Assembly (NCBI GenBank): GCA_963764205.1
Contig: CAVXRN010000002.1
Location: 868,001 to 932,000, forward strand
Reading direction: 5' to 3'
Length of the DNA stretch: 64,000 bases
DNA from: Chersky-840 sp963764205
GTDB taxonomy: Bacteria; Actinomycetota; Acidimicrobiia; Acidimicrobiales; UBA8190
The notes below the pieces were generated by a model. It made no database searches. It had not been told where the DNA came from and was given only the letters and a program-made list of their open reading frames with translations. Position 1 is the stretch's first letter. Each line of letters starts with the position of its first letter. The translations under genes and the position numbers were made by a program. Below are positions 53,152-61,859 of this stretch, piece by piece.

Positions 53152-53191
53152 CACCGGTCGGCGCGCCGACACCCGTCGACGGGCCGACACC
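53143..53191. repeat. Degenerate tandem repeats over the tkt stop
   Basis: Units like cgcgctgacaccggtcgg recur as cgcgccgacacccgtcga and gggccgacacc. The first contains the tkt stop TGA (53149-53151). Confidence 0.7.
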
Positions 53192-53247
53192 AAGGCACAG
53201 CCGGCCGCGCCCCTCGGGAGCGCACAAGCCGGCGGGAAGGGAGCACC

Positions 53248-54376
53248 ATGACCAAGCTGCACGACCTGTACGAGCAGCAGGGCCAGAGCCCGTGGCTCGA
53301 CAACCTCCGGCGCGACTACCTCGCGCGGGGGCCGGTTGGCCGAGTTGGTGGACGAGGGCATCCGGGGTGTGACCTCCAACCCCACGATCTTCGCCAAGGC
53401 CATCGAGAGCGGGAGCGACTACGACGAGCAATTCGGCCAGCTCTTGTCGTCGCACACGGTGGAGGAGGCGTACTGGGAGCTCGTCGTGAGCGACATCCGC
53501 GACGCCCTGGCGGTCCTGCGCCCGGTCCACGACAGCTCCGGGGGCATCGACGGCTACGTGTCGTTGGAGGTCGCACCGGCACTGGCCCATGACACCGCCG
53601 GGACCATCAAGGCGGCCCGGCACTTCCACGAGCTCGTGGACGAGCCCAACCTCTACGTGAAGATCCCCGCCACGGCCGAGGGCGTCCCGGCCATCCGGGC
53701 CATGTTCGCGGAAGGCCGCAGCATCAACATCACCCTGCTCTTCAGCCTGGAGCGCTACGGCGAGGTGATCGAGGCCTACCTCGGCGGGCTCGAGGACTAC
53801 GTGGCCACCGGGGTCACCGACCTCTCGGCCGTGCGCAGCGTGGCGTCGTTCTTCGTGAGCCGCGTCGACACCGAGGTGGACCGGCGCCTCGACACCCTCG
53901 CCTCACAGTCACCCGCACGGGCAGAGGAGATCCGCGCCCTGCGGGGCACCGCGGCCGTGGCTCAGGCCCGGGAGGCCTACGCGCTGTTCGCGCAGCGTTT
54001 CTCCGGACCGCGGTGGGAGGCGCTCGCCGCCCGGGGAGCCACGGTGCAGCGGCCCCTGTGGGCCTCGACGTCGACCAAGAACCCCGCCTACCCCGACCTC
54101 GTCTACGTCGACACCCTCATCGGTCCCGACACGGTGAACACGATGCCCGACGACACCGTCGCCGCCTTCCTCGACCACGGCACCGTGGCCCGCACCGTGG
54201 ACACCGACCCCGGGGCCGCGACCGACGCCCTGCAGCGCATCGGCGCCGCCGGGGTCGACATGGCCGACGTGGCCCGCACCTTGGAGGACGAGGGAGTGGC
54301 GAGCTTCACGAAGTCGTTCGACGAGCTCATCCAGTCGCTGTCCGACAAGGCCAACGCCTTGTCGGCTGGAAGCTGA
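53248..54376 (+). CDS. tal: Transaldolase (one frameshift)
   Basis: About 375 residues after removing one base near 53327-53337 (ggggccgg). The start frame reads MTKLHDLYEQQGQSPWLDNLRRDYLARG; the body reads AELVDEGIRGVTSNPTIFAKAIE, the Schiff-base Lys in NLYVKIPAT, INITLLFSLERY and WASTSTKNPAYPDLVYVD. ATG 53248 follows gaaggga. It interconverts C3, C4, C6 and C7 sugars with transketolase. Confidence 0.92.
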
Positions 54377-54386
54377 GCACGGCGTC

Positions 54387-55946
54387 GTGACCCCCGACGC
54401 CACCCCCGCCGTCGAGGGCATCGACATCGACGACCACGAACCGGTCGAGGAGGTCGCCCACGCGCTCGACTTGGTCAAGCCCCCCCCACCGTTGGCCATG
54501 GTGGTGTTCGGCGCATCGGGTGACCTGGCGTCTCGCAAGCTCCTGCCCGCCATCGCGGCGCTGGCCGAGCATCAGGCCCTGCCCGACGGCTTCACCGTCG
54601 TCGGGGTGGCGCGCACCCAGTGGAGCGACGACCAGTTCCGTCAGGTCGCTCTCGACGCCGCGCCCTATGCCGGGCCCGAATGGAAGAAGGTCGTGAGCCG
54701 TTTCCGCTACGTGGCGGGCGAGTACGCCGAGAAGCCCACCTTCGACAAGCTCAGGGACGTGCTCACCGACGCCGACGCCACGCTCGGCACCGCGGGCAAC
54801 CGCGTCTACTACCTCGCCACGATCCCGTCGATGTTCGGCGAGGTGGCGACGGCGCTGGCCCAGCACGGCTGCAACGCTCCGGGGACGGGCGGGACCTTCG
54901 CCCGGATCGTGGTGGAGAAGCCCTTCGGCCGAGACCTCGCCAGTGCCCGGGAGCTCGACGCCACGCTCCACGCCGCATTCCAAGAGGACGAGATCTTCCG
55001 CATCGACCACTACCTGGGTAAAGAGACGGTGCAGAACGTCTTGGCCCTGCGCTTCGGCAACGCCATCTTCGAGCCCATCTGGAACCGCCGGTACGTGGAC
55101 CACATTCAGATCACCGTGGCCGAAGAGCTCGGCGTCGAGCACCGGGGTGGTTTCTACGAGACCGCCGGAGCGCTGCGCGACATCGTGCAGAACCACGTCA
55201 TGCAGGTGCTGTCGCTCACCCTCATGGAGCCGCCCGCCACCGTGGACGCCCAGGGGATCCGGGACGAGAAGGTGAAGTTGCTGCGGGCCGTCGTGGTCCC
55301 CGACGTGGACGAAGCAGTGATCAACTCGGTGCGGGGCCAGTACGCGCCCGGCGTCATCGACGGTGACCCGGTGGTCGGCTACCGCGAGGAGCCCGGCGTC
55401 GACCCCAGGAGCCGCACCGAGACCTTCGTGGCGCTGCGGTTGAACGTCGACAACTGGCGCTGGGCCGGCGTCCCGGTCTACATCCGCACCGGCAAGCGCC
55501 TCCCCAAGCGCGCCACCGAGGTCGTGTTGCAATTCCAGCGCGTCCCGCACCTCGCCTTCGGCAGCAAGCTCACCCGGGACCTGCGCCCCAACATGCTGTT
55601 GCTGCGCATCCAGCCCGACGAGGGGATCTGCCTCTACTTCGGGGCCAAGGTCCCAGGGGAGGCGTTCCGCCTCCGGTCGGTGGACATGGACTTCAGCTAC
55701 GCCGACGCGTTCCCGGGCGCCACGGCCGGTGGCTACGAACGCCTCCTCCACGACGTGATGGTCGGCGACGCCACCCTGTTCATCCGGACCGACGAGGTCG
55801 AACGCTCCTGGCAGATCGTCGACCCCCTGCTCGAGGCCTGGAGCGAGGACGGCGTGCCCCTGTCGCAGTACCCGGCGGGGACCTGGGGGCCCAAGGAGTC
55901 CGACGCCCTGTTGGCGCGTGAGCTGCGCCAGTGGCACGAGCCCTGA
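54387..55946 (+). CDS. zwf: Glucose-6-phosphate 1-dehydrogenase
   Basis: This 519-residue enzyme makes NADPH and 6-phosphogluconolactone. Landmarks: VVFGASGDLASRKLLPAI (nucleotide binding), the catalytic site RIDHYLGKETVQN with conserved His and Lys, GGFYETAGALRDIVQNHVMQVLSL and YIRTGKRLPKRATEVV. GTG 54387 follows the transaldolase stop by 10 nt, so it is in the same operon. Confidence 0.96.
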   Translation: MTPDATPAVEGIDIDDHEPVEEVAHALDLVKPPPPLAMVVFGASGDLASRKLLPAIAALAEHQALPDGFTVVGVARTQWSDDQFRQVALDAAPYAGPEWKKVVSRFRYVAGEYAEKPTFDKLRDVLTDADATLGTAGNRVYYLATIPSMFGEVATALAQHGCNAPGTGGTFARIVVEKPFGRDLASARELDATLHAAFQEDEIFRIDHYLGKETVQNVLALRFGNAIFEPIWNRRYVDHIQITVAEELGVEHRGGFYETAGALRDIVQNHVMQVLSLTLMEPPATVDAQGIRDEKVKLLRAVVVPDVDEAVINSVRGQYAPGVIDGDPVVGYREEPGVDPRSRTETFVALRLNVDNWRWAGVPVYIRTGKRLPKRATEVVLQFQRVPHLAFGSKLTRDLRPNMLLLRIQPDEGICLYFGAKVPGEAFRLRSVDMDFSYADAFPGATAGGYERLLHDVMVGDATLFIRTDEVERSWQIVDPLLEAWSEDGVPLSQYPAGTWGPKESDALLARELRQWHEP

Positions 55947-55969
55947 GCGGCGCCTCGGAGGGTGACGGG

Positions 55970-55975
55970 TAAGGT
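55970..55975 (+). promoter_or_regulatory. Possible -10 box TAAGGT before fbiC
   Basis: TAAGGT lies 7 nt before GTG 55983, one of three candidate fbiC starts. It may give an internal leaderless transcript within the operon. Confidence 0.35.
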
Positions 55976-58259
55976 GACCGTCGTGGCCCCCGACGACCTT
56001 CTCGCGGCCACCACCTCCGAACTCCGAGCCGAGGCGCGCGCCGTGCGCGCCGCGACCTACGGGAACCGGGTGACCTTTTCGCCCAAGGTCTTCATCCCCC
56101 TCACCATGCTGTGTCGCGACCGGTGCGGCTACTGCACCTTCGCCAAGCCGCCCGCACGCGTCCGTTCCCCGTACATGACTCCCGACGAGGTGCGGGCCGT
56201 GGCCGCCGCCGGGGCCGCCGCGGGCTGTCACGAGGCCCTGTTCACCCTGGGCGAGGCTCCCGAGGAGCGCTACCCCGCGGCGCGGGCCTGGCTCGACGAG
56301 CACGGCTACGCCTCGACCGTCGACTACCTCGTGGCCATGTGCGCGCTCGTGCGCGACGAGACGGGCCTCCTCCCCCACGCCAACGCCGGCGCGCTCGGCC
56401 CGGACGAGCTCGCCCGCCTCCGACCCGTGGCCGCCAGCCAGGGCATGATGCTCGAGTCGCTCGATCCCGACCTGGCCTGTCATCGCGGGGCTCCGGACAA
56501 GACCCCCGAACGGCGACTCGCCACGTTGGACGCCGCCGGCGCGCTCGCCATCCCCTTCACCACCGGCGTGCTCGTGGGCATCGGCGAGTCGCGCGCCGAG
56601 CGGGTCCGAGCCCTCTTGGCCATCGCAGAGGCCCGGCGCGCACACGGCCATGTGCAGGAGGTGATCGTCCAGAACTTCCTCCCCAAGCCGGGGACGGCCA
56701 TGCACAACCATCCCCCGTGCCCTCCCGAGGAGCTGCTGTGGACCATCGCCGTGGCCCGGCTGCTCCTCCCGGCCGAGGTCCACGTGCAGGCCCCGCCGAA
56801 TCTCTCCGACGACCTGCGCCCGCTGCTCGACTCGGGCCTCGACGACTGGGGTGGCGTGTCGCCGGTGACCGTCGACCACGTCAACCCCGAGCGCGCCTGG
56901 CCCGCCTTGGACCTCTTGCGCGCTGCGACCGAGGCCGCGGGCCTGACCTTGGCGCCGCGCCTCACGGCATATCCGGAATACGTCACCGACCCCGAGCGCT
57001 GGCTCGACCCGGCCATGCGGTTCGCAGTCCTCGACCGCGCCGATGCCGAGGGCCTCGGACGCGAGGACCGCTGGTGTTCGGGCGGTGTCGAACCGCCCCC
57101 GCTGCTCCTGGGCCCGGGCGTCCCGGGGAATGCGAGCTCCGCCGCGACCGGGGCCGTGGCCGAAGTCCTGGCCGGGGTGGGACTGGGCCAGGAGGTCGGC
57201 GAGGACGAGATCGTCACCTTGTTCACGGCGCGCGGCCCCGAGGTCAAGGCGGTGGCCGAGGTGGCCGACGAGTTGCGACGCGACGAGGTGGGCGACGTCG
57301 TCACCTGGGTGGCCAACCGCAACATCAACTACACCAACGTCTGCACGTTCAAGTGCAAGTTCTGCGCGTTCTCCAAAGGTCCCCTCTCGCTCAACCTGCG
57401 CGGGTCCCCCTATCTCCTGGAGCTCGGCGACATCACCGAGCGCGTGGTGGAAGCCGAGGAGGCGGGAGCCACCGAGGTCTGTCTGCAGGGCGGCATCCAC
57501 CCGAGCTTCGACGGCGACTACTACCTCGACGTGATCCGGGCGGTGCGTGCCGCATCGGACCGGATCCACATCCACGGCTTCACCGCGTTGGAGGTGACCG
57601 AGGGGGCGCGACGACTGGGCGAGCCCCTCGTCGACTACCTGGGTCGGCTCAAAGAGGCGGGGCTCGCCACCCTCCCCGGCACCGCGGCAGAGATCCTCGA
57701 CGACGAGGTGCGCGCCGTGCTGTGCCCGGACAAGATCAACACCGAGCAATGGCTCGAGGCCCACCGGGCCGCGCACAGCATCGGGTTGCGCTCCAACGTC
57801 ACCATCATGTTCGGGTCGATCGAGCACCCGCGGTCGTGGGCCCGTCACCTGGTGCGGACCCGCGCCCTGCAACGCGAGACCGGAGGCTTCACCGAATTCG
57901 TCCCGCTGCCCTTCGTGCACATGGCATCGCCCATCTACCTCCAGCACAAGGCCCGTCGTGGCCCGACGTTCCGCGAGACCCTGCTCATGCATGCCGTGGG
58001 GCGCATCGCCTACCAGGGGTGGATCCCCAACATCCAGGCGAGTTGGGTGAAGATGGGCGCGGCGGGCGCCTTGCAGGCCTTGCGGGCCGGCGTCAACGAC
58101 CTCGGCGGCACGCTCATGGACGAGAACATCTCGCGCGCGGCCGGCGCGAGCCACGGCCAGCTCATGGACGAAGAGGGATTCCACGCCCTGGTCGAGCCCT
58201 TGGGCCGCCGACTCGAGCAGCGCACCACCTTGTACGGTCGCGTGCCCGCACCCTGCTGA
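55974..58259 (+). CDS. fbiC: FO synthase, fused CofG/CofH
   Basis: This protein of about 761 residues makes the deazaflavin core of cofactor F420. It has two radical-SAM halves: CofG-like with LCRDRCGYCTFAKPP (residues about 45-60) and CofH-like with CTFKCKFCAFSKGPLSLN (about 457-475), each with Cx3Cx2C for the cluster. Start is uncertain between GTG 55962, 55974 and 55983. The PPOX gene nearby may use F420. Confidence 0.93.
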   Translation: MTVVAPDDLLAATTSELRAEARAVRAATYGNRVTFSPKVFIPLTMLCRDRCGYCTFAKPPARVRSPYMTPDEVRAVAAAGAAAGCHEALFTLGEAPEERYPAARAWLDEHGYASTVDYLVAMCALVRDETGLLPHANAGALGPDELARLRPVAASQGMMLESLDPDLACHRGAPDKTPERRLATLDAAGALAIPFTTGVLVGIGESRAERVRALLAIAEARRAHGHVQEVIVQNFLPKPGTAMHNHPPCPPEELLWTIAVARLLLPAEVHVQAPPNLSDDLRPLLDSGLDDWGGVSPVTVDHVNPERAWPALDLLRAATEAAGLTLAPRLTAYPEYVTDPERWLDPAMRFAVLDRADAEGLGREDRWCSGGVEPPPLLLGPGVPGNASSAATGAVAEVLAGVGLGQEVGEDEIVTLFTARGPEVKAVAEVADELRRDEVGDVVTWVANRNINYTNVCTFKCKFCAFSKGPLSLNLRGSPYLLELGDITERVVEAEEAGATEVCLQGGIHPSFDGDYYLDVIRAVRAASDRIHIHGFTALEVTEGARRLGEPLVDYLGRLKEAGLATLPGTAAEILDDEVRAVLCPDKINTEQWLEAHRAAHSIGLRSNVTIMFGSIEHPRSWARHLVRTRALQRETGGFTEFVPLPFVHMASPIYLQHKARRGPTFRETLLMHAVGRIAYQGWIPNIQASWVKMGAAGALQALRAGVNDLGGTLMDENISRAAGASHGQLMDEEGFHALVEPLGRRLEQRTTLYGRVPAPC

Positions 58260-58260
58260 G

Positions 58261-59403
58261 GTGGCCGAGATGGACGGGGCGGCCCCCGACGAGCGCAGCG
58301 ACGACGGCATCGGCGTGGGTGGCACCGATCTCGTGCCGCCGCTGGCGGCGGACACCGCCGGGCTCGAAGACGTCACCCCGGCCGAGCGCCTCGACCCGGG
58401 CGAGAAGAACCTCGTCGACGCGTTGTTGGACTCGGTGGGCGTCACCGGGCGACGCGACCTCTACCGCTCCATCATGGGCACGGTCATGCACATGGCCGAG
58501 GAGCGCACCGACGCTGTCGACCTCAAGTTGGCGCGCGCGGCGATGGCCGAGATGGCCGAGGCCTTCCGCGTGTTCCGGCCCTACCGCGACGAACAGAAGG
58601 TCACCTTCTTCGGGTCGGCCCGGACCCTGCCCGACGACCCCCTGTACCTCCAGACGCGACGGCTGGCCGAGCGCATGGCCGGCCACGGGTGGATGGTGGT
58701 CACCGGTGCCGGCCCGGGCATCATGGCCGCCGCGATGCAGGGCGCGGGGCGGGAGCGCTCGCTCGGGGTCAACATCCGTCTCCCGCACGAGCAGGGAGCC
58801 AACGAGTTCATCGCCCAGGACCCCAAGCTGGTCGAGATGCGGTACTTCTTCACCCGCAAGCTCATGTTGATCAAGGAGTCCGACGGCTATGCCGTGCTCC
58901 CCGGCGGCTTCGGCACACTCGACGAGGCCTTCGAGCTCCTCACCCTGTTGCAGACGGGCAAGGCCCAGCCCGCCCCCCTCGTCCTGCTCGACGTCCCCGG
59001 CGGCACCTACTGGGACCGGTGGCAGGAATTCCTCGACGCCGAGGTCGCCGCGGGCGGGTTGATCTCACCCGAGGACCGCTCGCTCTACGTCATCACGTCC
59101 GACGTCGACGCGGCTGCAGCCGAGCTCCTCGGCTTCTACCGCAACTACCACTCGTGCCGGTGGGTCGGCGACCTCCTCGTGATCCGGCTGCGGGTGGCCC
59201 CCACCCGGGACCAGCTGGCGCGGCTCAACCACGGGTTCGCCGACATCGTGGCGAGCGGGTCGATCCGGCCCACCAAGCCTCTCGGTCCCGAACGGTCGAG
59301 CCACGACCACCTGCAGCTCCCGCGGGTGGCGCTGCGCTTCGACCGCATCCACTACGGGCGCCTCCGGCAGCTGATCGACAGCCTCAACGACCTCGTCAGC
59401 TGA
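58261..59403 (+). CDS. LOG-family (TIGR00730-like) protein
   Basis: This 380-residue protein has VTFFGSARTLPDDPLYLQ, VTGAGPGIMAAAMQGAGRERSLGVNI and the family motif LPGGFGTLDEAFELLTLLQTGK. LOG proteins are nucleotide 5'-monophosphate phosphoribohydrolases that release free bases. This one is longer than the usual about 190, with N- and C-terminal helical extensions, and belongs to the larger bacterial group whose substrate is unknown. GTG 58261 starts 1 nt after the fbiC stop. Confidence 0.85.
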   Translation: MAEMDGAAPDERSDDGIGVGGTDLVPPLAADTAGLEDVTPAERLDPGEKNLVDALLDSVGVTGRRDLYRSIMGTVMHMAEERTDAVDLKLARAAMAEMAEAFRVFRPYRDEQKVTFFGSARTLPDDPLYLQTRRLAERMAGHGWMVVTGAGPGIMAAAMQGAGRERSLGVNIRLPHEQGANEFIAQDPKLVEMRYFFTRKLMLIKESDGYAVLPGGFGTLDEAFELLTLLQTGKAQPAPLVLLDVPGGTYWDRWQEFLDAEVAAGGLISPEDRSLYVITSDVDAAAAELLGFYRNYHSCRWVGDLLVIRLRVAPTRDQLARLNHGFADIVASGSIRPTKPLGPERSSHDHLQLPRVALRFDRIHYGRLRQLIDSLNDLVS

Positions 59404-59632
59404 ACGCGTCGGGGTCGACCGCTGACGCGGGGGCCCGGCGCAGGACCATCACCGCTTTCTCCACCGCCCGGCGGGCCCGCGTGAGGCGCTTCTCCTCCGC
59501 CACGAGGTCCGGGTCGGGCGAGCCGGTCCGACGAGCTCCGCTCGTCGCCTCGCGCAGCCGGTCGAACGCGAGGTCGCCGAGCTCCTCGGCGATGCCCTGG
59601 AGCCGATCGGCGAGCTCGTCGAGGTCCGCCAT
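59396..59632 (-). CDS. Small helical hypothetical protein coupled to the acyl-CoA ligase
   Basis: This 78-residue protein is probably a two-helix bundle (DELADRLQGIAEELGDLAFDRLREA, then EEKRLTRARRAVEKAVMVLRRA). ATG 59632 overlaps the ligase stop (ATGA). Its 3' end overlaps the LOG gene end by 8 nt. No family recognised. Confidence 0.55.
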   Translation of the reverse strand: MADLDELADRLQGIAEELGDLAFDRLREATSGARRTGSPDPDLVAEEKRLTRARRAVEKAVMVLRRAPASAVDPDAFS

Positions 59633-61263
59633 CAGCGTTCGTGGGCGGGCAGGTCGACCTCGTTGACCTCGAGGACACCCTCGGCCGCCTGGACACGCAG
59701 GACCTTCTTGTCGAACTTGCCCACCGAGGTCTTGGGGATCTCGGGCGCGAACGCCCAACGCTCGGGCAACCACCACCGGGCCACGCGACCCGAGAGGAAG
59801 CTGAGGATCTCGGCGGGCTGCGGATCGGCGCCCTCGGCCGCCACGACCACCACGAGCGGGCGTTCGTCCCACCTTTCGTCGGGCACCCCGATGACCGCAG
59901 CCTCGTACACGCCGGGGTGGGCCATTACCGCGTTCTCGAGCTCGACCGACGAGATCCACTCCCCTCCGGACTTGATCACGTCCTTGGTGCGGTCCGAGAT
60001 CTGCATGAACCCCCGGTCGTCGAGGCTCCCCACGTCCCCCGTCCGCAGCCACCCGTCGTGGAACCGCTCGGGGCTCGGGTCCCCGTAGTACGACGCCGTG
60101 ACCCACGGGCCGCGCACTTCGAACTCACCGACCGACGTGCCGTCGGGGGGGAGCACACCACCCTCCTCGTCGACCACGCGCAGCTCGACACCGGCGATGA
60201 TGCGGCCCGTCTTGGCCCGCCAGTCCATCTCCTCTTCCGGCGCGACCCCCTTGGGCGCTCGACCGAAGGCGCACACCGGGCTCGTCTCGGTCATCCCCCA
60301 CCCCTGGATCATGGCGATGTCGAACCGTTCCTGATACGCCTCCATGAGCGAGCGCGGCACCGCCGCGCCACCGGCGGTGAGCAGGCGCAGCGACGACATG
60401 TCGACGTCGTGGCTCTGCGCGTAGTGCAGCAGGTCGTTCCAGATGGTGGGGACGCCGAGCGACAGCGTGGGTCGCTGCTCTGCGATGATCCGCGTGAGCG
60501 GCTCGGCCTGGAGGTAGCGCTCGGGGAAGATCAGGTCGGTGCCGGCGAAGAACGCGGTGTAGGGCATCCCCCACGCGTTGGCGTGGAACATCGGCACGAT
60601 GACGAGGACGCGGTCCTGCTCGCTGGCGCCGACGCAGTTGGTGTTCATGCCGGCGAAGGCGTGCAGCCACGTGGAGCGGTGGCTGTAGACCACCCCTTTG
60701 GGGTTGCCGGTGGTGCCGCTCGTGTAACACATCGACGCCGCCTGGCGTTCGTCGAGTTGAGGCCAGTCGTAGCCCGGCTCCTCGGCACCGATGAGGTCGT
60801 CGTAGGACACGGTGTCGCCGAGCCCCGTGGTGTCACCTTCGCCCACGACGATGATGTGCTCGACCGTCTTGCACTCGTCGCGGACCCGGGCGAACAGCGG
60901 GGCGATCGATCCGTCGACGATCACGACCTTGTCCTCGCCGTGGTTGACGACGTAGGCCAGCTGCTCGGGGAACAGGCGGATGTTGAGGGTGTGGAGGACC
61001 GACCCCATGGACGGAACGGCCAGGTACGCCTCGAGATGTTCCTGGTCGTTCCAGGCGAACGTGGCGACCCGGTCGTCGGCACCGACACCGAGGCGGCGCA
61101 AGGCGTTGGCCAACTGCTCGGCCCGCGCCCCGACCTGGGTGAAGGTCGACTCTCGGTAGCCGTCGGCCTGGACGGTGACCACCCGGCTGGTGCCGTAGAC
61201 CTCCTGGCCGCGCCGGAGGATGCCACTGACCAGCAGCGGCCCGTCTTGCATCGTGCTCAGCAT
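59632..61263 (-). CDS. Acyl-CoA ligase (FadD/ANL superfamily)
   Basis: This 543-residue AMP-forming ligase shows MCYTSGTTGNPKGVVYSHRS (P-loop-like), QGWGMTETSPVC, DGWLRTGDVGSLDDRGFMQISDRTKDVIKSGGEWISSVELE and the catalytic Lys in PKTSVGKFDKKVLR. It activates a fatty or aromatic acid to its CoA thioester; chain length unknown. ATG 61263 is likely leaderless. Confidence 0.94.
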   Translation of the reverse strand: MLSTMQDGPLLVSGILRRGQEVYGTSRVVTVQADGYRESTFTQVGARAEQLANALRRLGVGADDRVATFAWNDQEHLEAYLAVPSMGSVLHTLNIRLFPEQLAYVVNHGEDKVVIVDGSIAPLFARVRDECKTVEHIIVVGEGDTTGLGDTVSYDDLIGAEEPGYDWPQLDERQAASMCYTSGTTGNPKGVVYSHRSTWLHAFAGMNTNCVGASEQDRVLVIVPMFHANAWGMPYTAFFAGTDLIFPERYLQAEPLTRIIAEQRPTLSLGVPTIWNDLLHYAQSHDVDMSSLRLLTAGGAAVPRSLMEAYQERFDIAMIQGWGMTETSPVCAFGRAPKGVAPEEEMDWRAKTGRIIAGVELRVVDEEGGVLPPDGTSVGEFEVRGPWVTASYYGDPSPERFHDGWLRTGDVGSLDDRGFMQISDRTKDVIKSGGEWISSVELENAVMAHPGVYEAAVIGVPDERWDERPLVVVVAAEGADPQPAEILSFLSGRVARWWLPERWAFAPEIPKTSVGKFDKKVLRVQAAEGVLEVNEVDLPAHER

Positions 61264-61269
61264 TCCCCG

Positions 61270-61275
61270 AGCTTA
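61270..61275 (-). promoter_or_regulatory. -10 box TAAGCT (minus), leaderless start
   Basis: TAAGCT lies 6 nt before ATG 61263 of the acyl-CoA ligase. Confidence 0.5.
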
Positions 61276-61310
61276 TCGGTGCGTTTCGGCACGGGCCGGG
61301 CCCGGTGCAA

Positions 61311-61316
61311 TAGCCT
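61311..61316 (+). promoter_or_regulatory. -10 box TAGCCT, leaderless start
   Basis: TAGCCT lies 8 nt before ATG 61325 of the PPOX-type gene. Confidence 0.55.
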
Positions 61317-61324
61317 GCCGCGCC

Positions 61325-61744
61325 ATGGACACGACCGCAGCGCTGGACTTCATCACCGACAACCACCGCGCCGTGCTGGCCACCTCCCGGGCCGACGGCA
61401 ACCCGCAATTGTCTCTCGTCGTCGCCGCGGTGGAGGGCCCGGCGCCGGACCGAAAGGTCGTGATCTCCACCCGAGAGACCGCGATCAAGACGAAGAACCT
61501 GCGGCAGCGACCCCGTGCCTCGCTCATCGTCTTCACTGACAACTTCTACGGAGGCTCGGTGCAGATCGAAGGTCCCGTCGAGGTGGTGTCGCTTCCCGCG
61601 GCCATGGACGGCCTCGTGGCCTACTACCGCCAGATCTCGGGCGAACACCCCGACTGGGACGAGTACCGCGCGGCGATGGAGCACGACCGACGGGTGCTGC
61701 TGCGCATCACGGTGGAGCGCGCCGGGCCCGACCACGCCGGCTGA
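61325..61744 (+). CDS. PPOX-class (pyridoxamine-phosphate-oxidase fold) probable F420-dependent protein
   Basis: This 139-residue split-barrel protein has HRAVLATSRADGNPQLSLVVAAV, VVISTRETAIKTKNLRQRPRASLIVF and VQIEGPVEVV, the pattern of PPOX-class F420-dependent proteins in actinobacteria. The nearby fbiC supports F420 use; FMN use remains possible. The stop codon lies in a 19-bp repeat. Confidence 0.85.
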   Translation: MDTTAALDFITDNHRAVLATSRADGNPQLSLVVAAVEGPAPDRKVVISTRETAIKTKNLRQRPRASLIVFTDNFYGGSVQIEGPVEVVSLPAAMDGLVAYYRQISGEHPDWDEYRAAMEHDRRVLLRITVERAGPDHAG

Positions 61745-61809
61745 GCAACACCGTGCCTGCTGAGGGGCACCGTGCCGGCTGAGGGGCACCGTGCCGGCTG
61801 AGGGGCACC
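61733..61809. repeat. Four about 19-bp tandem repeats spanning a stop codon
   Basis: gtgccggctgaggggcacc repeats at 61753, 61772 and 61791 (first with one change), and a diverged copy at 61733-61752 contains the real stop TGA (61742-61744) of the PPOX gene. Each copy contains GGCACCGTGCC-like palindromic edges that could fold. Confidence 0.9.
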
Positions 61810-61859
61810 GATAGGGTACGGCCGTCCCAGGGGCGGTTCCAGGACCTGGAGGAGGGCAC

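Noticed and set aside
54327..58445. A 1372-codon open frame on the minus strand
   Set aside because: It is antisense to zwf, fbiC and the start of the LOG gene, whose products are clearly conserved. It has no family motifs; long antisense frames are expected at this GC content.
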